A model generated the notes under the pieces. That model had not been told where the DNA came from. It saw only the letters and a program-made list of their open reading frames with translations, and made no database searches. This document shows, piece by piece, positions 57,801-64,000 of a DNA stretch of 64,000 nucleotides. Every line of letters begins with the position of its first letter. Position 1 is the stretch's first letter. A program made the position numbers and the translations under genes. The stretch spans positions 248,001 through 312,000 of the forward strand of contig WMKK01000006.1 of NCBI GenBank assembly GCA_012295225.1, read 5' to 3'. The stretch comes from Ostreococcus mediterraneus (Eukaryota; Chlorophyta; Mamiellophyceae; Mamiellales; Bathycoccaceae).

Positions 57801-58818
57801 CGGATTCTTGCGCATCAGCGACGATTTGATCCACCAAATCTTTCTTCATGCGCGGAAGGATTAGATTGGGACGTTGCGCGCGAAAACCATCAAATCCTCC
57901 GTCAAACATTTCGAGCTGCTGCTTGTCAAATTGAATAATGTGCGTAGAAATCTTGCGCAAAAACTCATAGTCGTGACTAACGCACATCACCGTCGCGTTG
58001 GTTAGCGAGCATAGATACCCCGCCAGCCATTCCACCGCGCTCACGTCCAAGTGATTCGTGGGTTCGTCCAACAACAGCAAGTCGGCTTTTTGTAGCATCG
58101 CTCGCGCGATGGACAAACGCATGCGCCAGCCCCCGCTGAGCTCAGCCACCGTCTTTTGCATCATGGCGTCATCGAATCCAACCGAGCGTAAGCACGCATC
58201 GACGGCGTCGTCCGACGCGCCACCAAACTCCTCCGCTTGGTCGCGCACAAAGCGCGTCACCGAAGCGTTGAGCGTCGCCAACACTTCGTGTCTCACGAAC
58301 ACGCAACGCACATCCGACGGAAACCCAGCAATATCCCCAGCCGCGAGTCGCGTCAACAGCGTCGTTTTCCCCGCACCGTTATGCCCAACCACGCCGTATC
58401 GCGCGCCGCGACGCAGCGTTAACCGCGTCGGTCGTAGCAGCACTTTGGCCGCGTACGCCAATATGATGCTCTTCAAATCCATGATGACATCGTCGTCGTC
58501 GACATCAGCCATCGCCGACGCACACGCACACGCGTCGCGCTCGATCGCCGTCGTCGCCGACGCGTCCTCGACGTCGTCGAGCGCGCAGAACGCCCTGACA
58601 TCCGCGTCGCACGCAAACTGTTCCTCCACCAACCCATGAATGGCTTCCACGAGCGCATCCACGTCGAGCGCGTCGCCGTCCTCCTCCGCCTCGCACCACG
58701 CGTCGCGCATGACGCTCGTGACGTAGTCGACGACCTCATCGTCGACGGTTTCGGCGCGCAGGCGCGCCTCGGCGCGAGAGAGCCATTGTTCCATGCGTCG
58801 AACAGTGACGACACTCAT
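54898..58818 (-). CDS. Four-cassette ABCF protein: eEF3-like pair fused to ABCF2/ARB1-like pair
   Basis: 1,306 residues, start MSVVTVRRMEQWLS. There are four soluble ABC cassettes and no membrane helix. Walker A motifs: GHNGAGKTT (about 145), GANGAGKTT (457), GPNGCGKS (812) and GPNGAGKST (1125). Signatures: LSGGWRMRLSIARA (228), MSGGQKSRLVLAA (635), LSGGWRMRVSLAKA (920) and LSDGQKSRLVFAM (1212). Cassette 2 has a chromodomain-like insertion (about 510-630) and DIRPLTSDEVYAHL before its signature, as in fungal eEF3 ('F-R-P-L-T-x-K-E-I'). Cassettes 3-4 match ABCF2/ARB1: HIDIYHLREEAEPSD, CVWLEEHLSRYKK, VISHSQDFLNGVCSHII and KYYTGDYDTF. There are no N-terminal HEAT repeats. Likely acts on ribosomes or ribosome biogenesis. 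Start codon is 17 bp from the divergent P450. Confidence 0.93.
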   Translation of the reverse strand: MSVVTVRRMEQWLSRAEARLRAETVDDEVVDYVTSVMRDAWCEAEEDGDALDVDALVEAIHGLVEEQFACDADVRAFCALDDVEDASATTAIERDACACASAMADVDDDDVIMDLKSIILAYAAKVLLRPTRLTLRRGARYGVVGHNGAGKTTLLTRLAAGDIAGFPSDVRCVFVRHEVLATLNASVTRFVRDQAEEFGGASDDAVDACLRSVGFDDAMMQKTVAELSGGWRMRLSIARAMLQKADLLLLDEPTNHLDVSAVEWLAGYLCSLTNATVMCVSHDYEFLRKISTHIIQFDKQQLEMFDGGFDGFRAQRPNLILPRMKKDLVDQIVADAQESGDVVDHGQGKNGGKARRSAAEANRLSNTAGSVAAIRGGATSSALVGGGRANVSAARMNREQSSSAAIVFPEPGPLDGIKSKTQVVARVEDLLFAYPNNQVLKGVYTRLYLGSRVAIVGANGAGKTTLMKNIVGELEPTGGSIWKHHNLRIAYIAQHSMHHLQEHLEMSPKEYIQTRFYQGRDKELSKMTTIALTDEEKAEKNSRGSVSEILGRAMKGGELCYEVKKVGDRAGVTHWEPKRFLKASYAVKMCKDYDELIKAMQSGMDIRPLTSDEVYAHLHDFGISQDLADGKIKRMSGGQKSRLVLAAAMWVKPHIIALDEPTNYLDNETLAELTAALNRFKGGVMTISHNAQFVADVCTDTWRVYQGKVTSSEDEARGVGASRKGGARKRRSEKMTKKADNEAEDNEDVMDRGANEDIDRTVTGVLTSRRTALDVRIESVSMSVNSVELIKDCTLELNVGRRYGLLGPNGCGKSMLLEAIARRELDVPSHIDIYHLREEAEPSDRTALEAVVDHIRDEVARLQAVENVILATAGPGDDRLQPIYERLEELDPAKFEVSAAELLHNLGFDKVMMHRETKALSGGWRMRVSLAKALLASPALLLLDEPTNHLDLSACVWLEEHLSRYKKCLVVISHSQDFLNGVCSHIIRLTNKTLKYYTGDYDTFRRTLGEEEIIQQREHDKQQADIKHLKDFIASCGTYADKMKQANSKQKILDKMEAAGLTPSPRAEKTFGFSFPDCAKLAPPVLPFKNVSFRYPTADPALGMLLQNLEFGVDCDSRIALVGPNGAGKSTILKLMTGDVDATEGEVGRHHHLSIGRYHQHSVDVLDPRATPLDFFAGTYYDMRKPTDEWRSYLGKFGISGRLQTNPISALSDGQKSRLVFAMICLGNPNMLLLDEPTNHLDHDCIDSLADAINRYQGGLMLVSHDFRLIDKVAKEIWVCEDKRVAVWKDDIRAYKAALRRRARAT

Positions 58819-58835
58819 CGTCGCGCGCGCGAGCC

Positions 58836-60296
58836 ATGCGTCACGCGGTGGTGTCGCGCGGTGCGACGCCGGTGGCGGTGCGCGGTCGCCGCGCGCGGTG
58901 CGCGGTCACGCGTGGCGCGTCGATGGATCTCGGACAAGCGCTCGGCGAGCGGCTGCGAGGAGAGACGCGCATGAATCTTCCACCCGGTCGCGTGGGCGCG
59001 TTCGGCGTGCGCGAAACGTTGGAGTACTTGCGAGACCCGAACGCGTTCGTGGCGACGCGCGTGGCCAAGTACGGGCCGGTGTTTAAGACGGGGTTCTTCT
59101 TCAAGCCCGCGGTGGTGTTTGGGTCGCGGGACGCGGTGAGCGAGTTCAAGTCGTTCGAGAGCGCGTTGCCCGCGGATGAGGCGTTGCCCGAGACGTTTCG
59201 CGAGCTGCACACCGCGTACGGTGCGTTGAGACAGAGCGGACGCGAGCATAAGGCGACGCGAGCGAATTTTTCAAAGGTGCTCGGACGCGCGGCGCTCGCG
59301 GCGTACGCGCCAGTCGTCGCCGAGGATGTTCGCGCGTTTGTCTCCGGAAAGGCGAAGGAAAAGACGATGCGCGCCGGGGATATCAAACGATTCGCGCTTG
59401 AAATGCTGTTTGAGCTTTTTATCGGGCACGTGCCGGATGAGCGCTACATTCAGGCGATGTACGCGTATAACGCTGGCTTGCTTTCTCTCGGAAAGTTTAG
59501 CGCCGAATATAAAAAAGGAAAGCAAGCGCTCGAAGAGTTGCTGGCATACATCGAATCGCATTACCGAGATATTAAAACATCGGGTGCGCTTGAGCGCGAT
59601 CCAAAGTACTTCTTTCTGAAGCAATACTCTGAAGCCGTGGATGAAAACGGCGCGCGGTTTCCGGATGATAGAATCGCCACGACGGCGGTGCTCATGGTTT
59701 GGGGCAGTTACATCGAAGCCGCCGCGCTCATGGGCCACGCGCTCGTGCTTTTGGGTGATGCGAAAAATACGCACGCACTCGCTGAAGTACGCAGTGAGTA
59801 CAAGGCGACGAATGGTGGATTGGGAATACGCTCGCTTGAAGACGTGACTTCAGCGAAATACACCGAAGCCGTGGCCAAGGAGTCCTTACGCGTCACGCCG
59901 CAAACCGCCGGTGGTTTGCGCGTGAATCCGACCAATCGCAAACTCGCAGGGTACGACATTCCCGCGGGCTACACGCTCACCGCAGATCCGAGGATACCAT
60001 TTAAGGATGCGGCTCTGTTCCCCGACGTCGACGCGTTCAAGCCTGAACGCTTCATTTCGGGTTCGGCTGAATCGCAGCGTAACGTCGTCACGGGAGATAC
60101 GTATTTCCCTGGGGGTATGGGGCAGCATCAGTGCCCTGGAATTTCTTTAGCCGTCGTTATGACGCAGATTTTTTTGGCTGAATTTAGCGCCGCTATAGAT
60201 TCGTGGACGCCGACGTCGACGCCGACGTACGTGCAGATTCCCATCGTCATTCTCGCCGACGACTGCGTGTTTGACCTTGAACCGGCCACAGCGTGA
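58836..60296 (+). CDS. Atypical cytochrome P450, probably plastid
   Basis: 486 residues from MRHAVVSRGATPV; a second ATG at 58923 (MDLGQALG) is possible. Residues 1-30 are basic with no acidic residue, like a transit peptide. LPPGRVGAFGVRETLEYL and KYGPVFKTGFFF open the fold. The K-helix ExxR is KESLR near residue 348, PERF follows, and the heme loop is FPGGMGQHQCPGISLA with Cys near 433. In that loop the usual Arg two residues before Cys is His and the Phe is displaced by two. The I-helix (MVWGSYIEAAALMGHAL) lacks the A-G-x-D-T oxygen-activation motif. These changes suggest a P450 that rearranges substrates without O2, as CYP74 and CYP5/8 do, but no family is assigned. Confidence 0.85.
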   Translation: MRHAVVSRGATPVAVRGRRARCAVTRGASMDLGQALGERLRGETRMNLPPGRVGAFGVRETLEYLRDPNAFVATRVAKYGPVFKTGFFFKPAVVFGSRDAVSEFKSFESALPADEALPETFRELHTAYGALRQSGREHKATRANFSKVLGRAALAAYAPVVAEDVRAFVSGKAKEKTMRAGDIKRFALEMLFELFIGHVPDERYIQAMYAYNAGLLSLGKFSAEYKKGKQALEELLAYIESHYRDIKTSGALERDPKYFFLKQYSEAVDENGARFPDDRIATTAVLMVWGSYIEAAALMGHALVLLGDAKNTHALAEVRSEYKATNGGLGIRSLEDVTSAKYTEAVAKESLRVTPQTAGGLRVNPTNRKLAGYDIPAGYTLTADPRIPFKDAALFPDVDAFKPERFISGSAESQRNVVTGDTYFPGGMGQHQCPGISLAVVMTQIFLAEFSAAIDSWTPTSTPTYVQIPIVILADDCVFDLEPATA

Positions 60297-60429
60297 TTAG
60301 TTGATTAACACTTTGTAACATTCATTCATTCGCATACCGCTGCTACTTCTACTTGTACTACTACTACGACAAAGACAACACAATGGTGTATAGCAACTGT
60401 ACCTCTTCGTCACCGTATTGCTATGACCG

Positions 60430-61254
60430 CTACTCGACCGGATATATCCGGTCGATGGAGAAATCGAGCGGAGGCAACGTCTCGCGCAACCACGCTGTGC
60501 GTTCTTTCGACGATTCATCACCCTCCTCGAGTACGTCATCATCGCTACTATCATCATCAACGAGTTCAAAATAATGGCAATCCCGCCCTCGACCAACCGC
60601 GTACGGCGGCGCCTGCACGTCCAACACCGCGCACGCCGTCACCGCCGACAGCCGGTGCACGTTTCCGCCGCCATCCGGATACAACACGCGCGTCGCGCTC
60701 CCCTCACCGCCGCGCACAATCTCATCACACACCAACTTCGCGCGTTGTGGCACGCACCGCCCTAACTTGGCATCCTCGACGGATAATTTCGGTTCGCTAT
60801 CGACGAAATCGTACGCCGTCACCCGCGCCTCGCCGTAAATCACCCGCGAGCACACCGTCATGCCAGGGTGATTATGCAACGGAATCTCCCCTCGTTTCCC
60901 AAACACAAACGCGCCGATGGTGTATTCATCGCACGCGTGAATGCGCAAATACTGCACCGCATCATCCGCCGCGTACGGCGGCGCCAGTCGCGCGCCATCG
61001 CCGCCGCCGTTCCGTGTCGTCGTCGTCGCGCCGAGCTTCAAATCATCGATCGTGATGGCGTCGAGCGCGGCGATGATATCGCGCACCGCTGCGCTCGGTG
61101 CGCGCGCGCCGCTCGCGGTCGTCTTCACGGACGCTATCGCTCGGTGCGCCGCGCTTCGACGGCTCTCGCCGATGAGATGCCGCGCGCAGACCGCGCGCAA
61201 CGCATCCATTTGCGTGACGCCGAGTGACGCCGCCACATTCGTCGACGCGCGCAT
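60430..61254 (-). CDS. PCO: Plant cysteine oxidase / ADO-type thiol dioxygenase
   Basis: 274 residues, start MRASTNVAASLGV. The cupin core holds GEIPLHNHPGMTVCSRVIYG near residues 120-140, giving two of three His iron ligands, and the third in NVHRLSAVTACAVLDVQAPP near 199, followed by GRDCHYFEL. These match plant cysteine oxidases ('I-P-L-H-D-H-P-G-M-T-V', 'A-V-T-A-C-A-V-L-D-V-L-x-P-P-Y', 'G-R-D-C-x-Y'). The enzyme oxidises N-terminal Cys with O2 and marks proteins for the N-degron pathway, serving as an oxygen sensor in plants. An acidic insertion (VDDDSSDDDVLEEGDESS) precedes the last strand (FSIDRIYPVE). Start codon is 21 bp from the divergent CCHC gene. Confidence 0.9.
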   Translation of the reverse strand: MRASTNVAASLGVTQMDALRAVCARHLIGESRRSAAHRAIASVKTTASGARAPSAAVRDIIAALDAITIDDLKLGATTTTRNGGGDGARLAPPYAADDAVQYLRIHACDEYTIGAFVFGKRGEIPLHNHPGMTVCSRVIYGEARVTAYDFVDSEPKLSVEDAKLGRCVPQRAKLVCDEIVRGGEGSATRVLYPDGGGNVHRLSAVTACAVLDVQAPPYAVGRGRDCHYFELVDDDSSDDDVLEEGDESSKERTAWLRETLPPLDFSIDRIYPVE

Positions 61255-61275
61255 CGACGGACGCCATCGACGCGG

Positions 61276-61998
61276 ATGAAACCGCAGCGCGGCGGCGGAC
61301 GAGGGTCCGGGCGATTTTCCTCGTCACCCGATCGCGGCGGTGGGCGAGGGTTCGGGCGCGGCGGCCGAGGCGGGCGAGGCGCGCGCGGGGCGGCGGCGCC
61401 GAGCACCAATGGCGGCATTTGGAAGAGCAAGTTGACGTGTTTCGGCTGTCGAGGCACGGGGCACACGATACGGGACTGTCGGAAGGTGAAGGGAGGTGCG
61501 GCGAATGGTGCGCGAGGGGAAAAGTCGTGTTATAACTGCGGGGCGAAGGATCACGCGGCGAGGGATTGTAAGGAAAAGTGGAGCGAGTACGCATTTGCGT
61601 CGTGCTTTGTGTGCGGGGAGGTTGGGCATTTGAGTAAGGCGTGTCCGAGGAATGAGAAAGGGGTGTATGTGAATGGTGGATGTTGTAAGATTTGTAAGGC
61701 CAAGGATCATTTGGTGAAGGATTGTCCGCATAAAGGGGATACGTGTATTCGGTGCGGGGAGAGCGGGCACTTTGCGGCGGGGTGCACAAAGCCGTTCAAT
61801 CCGTCGTCGACGACGAAAGAGGTCAAGGTGAGCGGGAAGAAGACGTCTTTTGATGTACGCTCTGGTGGAGATGATTTAGAAGATGATTTTGTAGCCGGCG
61901 GTGATGACGATGCGAATGGTGATGGCGATGATGGTGACGACGCCGACGACGCCGCGCCCGCGAAGAACGCAAAAAGAAAGAAAGAAGTCGTATTTTGA
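61276..61998 (+). CDS. CCHC zinc-knuckle protein (ZCCHC9-like)
   Basis: 240 residues, start MKPQRGGGRGSGRF. A Gly/Arg-rich N-terminus (RGG type) is followed by five CCHC knuckles: CFGCRGTGHTIRDC, CYNCGAKDHAARDC, CFVCGEVGHLSKAC, CKICKAKDHLVKDC and CIRCGESGHFAAGC. The uneven spacing and KGVYVNGGCCKICKAKDH (where relatives have 'P-x-G-L-Y-P-x-G-G-C-C') match ZCCHC9/AIR-type nuclear RNA-binding proteins. The C-terminus is acidic (DDLEDDF, then Asp/Gly runs) and ends in a basic KNAKRKKEVVF, a likely nuclear signal. Probably acts in rRNA or mRNA processing and surveillance. Confidence 0.88.
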   Translation: MKPQRGGGRGSGRFSSSPDRGGGRGFGRGGRGGRGARGAAAPSTNGGIWKSKLTCFGCRGTGHTIRDCRKVKGGAANGARGEKSCYNCGAKDHAARDCKEKWSEYAFASCFVCGEVGHLSKACPRNEKGVYVNGGCCKICKAKDHLVKDCPHKGDTCIRCGESGHFAAGCTKPFNPSSTTKEVKVSGKKTSFDVRSGGDDLEDDFVAGGDDDANGDGDDGDDADDAAPAKNAKRKKEVVF

Positions 61999-62327
61999 AT
62001 GCGAGTAGGACGACGACAGTAGTGTGCGCAACGACATTATATACAGTATACATCATGCGATTTATTTGTCGACGTCGTTCTTTGGATTGTATTGACAAAA
62101 TGATGAATAAATGTCTCACTCAAGTGCCTCGACGCGACACGCGGCGGAAAATGGTTTTGGATGATGTACAGGACGTGAGCGTTCGTCTTCCCTCGTTCGG
62201 TGGAGTAGTAGGGAGGATATTATGAACCGACGATGCGAATGATCGTCATTGATCGATTTTAGCGGTGCGCTGCGCGCAAATATTGCGTTCTCACGCGTCA
62301 TCCGCCGCAGACGACGTTGACAAACGC

Positions 62328-63521
62328 TTACTTCTTGGCCAACATGCGGTCGAAAGATTTGGCCAAGCCGTCGAGCGCCGTGGGCTTGAAACCAACGAGC
62401 TCGGTGGAAATGTCGAACACTTCGTTCGCCTTGGCCATGTCTCTGCCTTCCTTGGACGGCTTGTTGTTGAACGCGATCGTACGCGTGGAATCGTCGTTGT
62501 TGTTGTAGTTGTCCCAGAGTTGGTCGCCGCCACCCTTCCACGCCCAGTACGCGCCTTGCTCGTTGTAACGAGGGTCGTACACGATGGACGCCAAGCGCTC
62601 GCCGGCTTCTTCTTCGCTGACGTAACCCTTGGTGACGTTCTTCTGCAACAATGGGAACAACCAGCGGAAGAACGGGGTGTGGTTGCGGAACAAGTTGGAA
62701 TCCGCGATGCAACCTGGGTACATAGTGCTAAACTTGATGCCGGTGGATTCGCCGTAGCGTTCGGCGAAAGCCTTGATGTCGAGCATGTTGCACAACTTGG
62801 AATCCTTGTACGCCTTGGCGCCGATAAATCGCGTACCGTCGATCAAAGCGCCTTGGTTGCGGTCGGAGTTCTTGAAGCCATTCTTCAAGCCAGACATGTC
62901 GCCGAGACCGGCGCGCGGCGGCACTTGACCGGCGAGCGTGTTCGTGTTCCCGGTGACGGAGCCGACGATGATCAAACGCTTCATGTTCGCATCCGGGGCT
63001 TGCGCCAAATCGTCAAGCAAAAGCAAAGACAACAAGTGGTGACCCAAGTGGTTCACACCGACGCATTCCTCAAACCCATCCTTGGTGTACGACGGCACCG
63101 TGGCGTTTGGCAAGTACAACGCCGCGTTGCACACCAACGACTGAAACGTCTTAATGTACGGAGATCTGCGCAAGTTGGTGGCAAAATCGCGCACAGATTG
63201 CAAATCACCCAACTCCAAATTCATCACCGCGTACGAATCCTTCGGGAAACCGAGTTCATTCGCCTTCAACACGCCCTTTTCCACCGAACGCACCGCCATG
63301 ACGACAAAGTAATCGCGCTTCACCAACGCCTTCGCCGTGTACAACCCCAACCCAGACGACGCGCCCGTGATCACCACCACCGGTTTGTTCCCGGTGTTCT
63401 TGTTCATGATGTCAGTGGACGCCGCGCGCGTCACCGCACCGGCGCGGTGGACGCGCGTCGGCGTCGTCGCGCGTCGCGCGCCGGGGCGCGCCGACACCAC
63501 GTTCGCGCGCATCGAAAGCAT
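62328..63521 (-). CDS. POR: Light-dependent NADPH:protochlorophyllide oxidoreductase
   Basis: 397 residues from MLSMRANVVSARPGAR (plastid transit peptide to about residue 45); the frame is open upstream without a better ATG. The SDR fold has VVVITGASSGLGLYTAKAL (NADPH-binding G-x-x-x-G-x-G), VCNAALYLPNA, GSVTGN and the catalytic Y-x-x-x-K in AKAYKDSKLCNM near residue 238. POR-specific parts are SYTKDGFEECVGVNHLGHH, then FSTMYPGCIA, FFRWLFPLLQKNVTKGYVSE (membrane-facing loop) and AYWAWKGGGDQLWDNYN. It reduces protochlorophyllide to chlorophyllide in light, on thylakoid or envelope membranes. Length is as expected. Confidence 0.96.
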   Translation of the reverse strand: MLSMRANVVSARPGARRATTPTRVHRAGAVTRAASTDIMNKNTGNKPVVVITGASSGLGLYTAKALVKRDYFVVMAVRSVEKGVLKANELGFPKDSYAVMNLELGDLQSVRDFATNLRRSPYIKTFQSLVCNAALYLPNATVPSYTKDGFEECVGVNHLGHHLLSLLLLDDLAQAPDANMKRLIIVGSVTGNTNTLAGQVPPRAGLGDMSGLKNGFKNSDRNQGALIDGTRFIGAKAYKDSKLCNMLDIKAFAERYGESTGIKFSTMYPGCIADSNLFRNHTPFFRWLFPLLQKNVTKGYVSEEEAGERLASIVYDPRYNEQGAYWAWKGGGDQLWDNYNNNDDSTRTIAFNNKPSKEGRDMAKANEVFDISTELVGFKPTALDGLAKSFDRMLAKK

Positions 63522-63896
63522 CGTCGACGATGGATGGGACGCGATGCGCGATCGATGCGCGAGAGATCGATTGATGCGTTGGTGTGCGTACTCGCGTGCT
63601 CGCGTACTCGCGTCACTGACGTGCGTGAGTTTTCGACGCGTTCTATCGCGCGCGCGTGGTATACTGACGACGGCGGCGGCGGCGGCGGCGCGAGGCGACG
63701 GCGAGAACGATCGCGAATGAATCCCTATCCTATCCATCACACCGCCGAGCGACGACGACATTCTACCCATAACTTTTGCCATGTGACCATGCGTTTGCCT
63801 GAGGTAAAGGCATTTACGTGTCCGTGACTATATCGGAACGTGCACGCCTCATCGCGTGTATAACCTCGTTGCGTACGTCCATGCTCGTACGAACAG
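63522..63896. other. Intergenic, POR upstream region
   Basis: 375 bp between POR (minus) and tRNA-Asp (plus). It contains GGC/GCG runs near 63670-63690 and, read on the POR strand, GGATAGGATAGGG near 63725-63737, which holds GATA cores of the kind found in light-regulated promoters (inference). No gene seen. Confidence 0.4.
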
Positions 63897-63968
63897 TCCG
63901 TGATAGTATAATGGTCAGTATACCACGCTGTCACCGTGGTGATCGGGGTTCAATTCCCCGTCACGGAA
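63897..63968 (+). tRNA. tRNA-Asp (GUC)
   Basis: Acceptor TCCGTGA/TCACGGA, D-arm GTAT-AATGGTCA-GTAT, anticodon stem CCACG/CGTGG with loop CTGTCAC (anticodon GTC), T-arm CGGGG-TTCAATT-CCCCG. The U1-A72 pair matches yeast tRNA-Asp. No intron. The discriminator is A (63968) rather than the G usual in eukaryotic tRNA-Asp. Five T follow at 63969-63973, a Pol III terminator. Confidence 0.92.
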
Positions 63969-64000
63969 TTTTTCGCCGTACTTTAAGTTTTTGTCGCCTA

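Noticed and set aside
1-64000. Transposons, retro-elements, virus-like elements, CRISPR arrays
   Set aside because: No reverse transcriptase, integrase, transposase, capsid-like frame, terminal repeats or regular spacer arrays were seen; the only long repeat is the bL27 block.

Overview
The window looks like nuclear DNA of a picoeukaryotic green alga of the Mamiellophyceae, most likely Ostreococcus. The reasons are a high GC content, very dense and mostly intronless genes on both strands, short spliceosomal introns with CTGAC/CTAAC-type branch points, plastid genes with nuclear-encoded transit peptides (FtsZ, bL27, protochlorophyllide reductase) and a tRNA gene with an intron. I found no mobile element, virus-like element or CRISPR array.

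Layout. 1-11.3 kb: edge of a C2-like gene, a PRA1-like protein, an ER MIR-domain protein (SDF2 type), a mitoribosomal mS26-like protein, the large nuclear cap-binding subunit CBP80 (three exons), a D-serine dehydratase-like PLP enzyme, two tandem bL27 genes that share an identical 209-bp block, and FolD. 11.5-17.6 kb: an intron-containing tRNA-Met, a glucose-6-phosphate 1-epimerase-like protein, an inactive shikimate-kinase-like protein, a long coiled-coil protein and a spliced LYR protein. 17.7-32.5 kb: an ABCC transporter, pseudouridine kinase, an MDR oxidoreductase, a small secreted protein, a protein with ten TF-x-P repeats, plastid FtsZ, a NELF-C/D (TH1) homologue and two small membrane proteins. 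32.6-47.2 kb: one uninterrupted 4,842-codon gene encoding a GH72-like glycosidase module and two complete GT48 (callose/1,3-beta-glucan synthase) modules. 47.5-54.8 kb: two related membrane-anchored papain-family proteases flanking a TVP38/VTT protein and an SLC35B1-like transporter, then FIS1. 54.9-64 kb: a four-cassette ABCF/eEF3-like fusion, an atypical cytochrome P450, a plant cysteine oxidase, a five-knuckle CCHC protein, protochlorophyllide oxidoreductase and tRNA-Asp.

The genes are mostly unrelated housekeeping genes packed back to back. Five head-to-head pairs have start codons separated by only 14-55 bp, so neighbouring transcripts probably overlap at their 5' ends. The strongest candidate for something undescribed is the giant glycosidase plus double glucan synthase. 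It would put synthesis and remodelling of a beta-glucan in one chain, in a cell type usually described as wall-less. Next come the fusion of an eEF3-like cassette pair to an ABCF2/ARB1-like pair, a NELF subunit in a green lineage usually said to lack NELF, and the gene-converted bL27 pair.

Exon models for CBP80, bL27, LYR and FtsZ were built by eye from splice sites and reading frame. No database search was possible.
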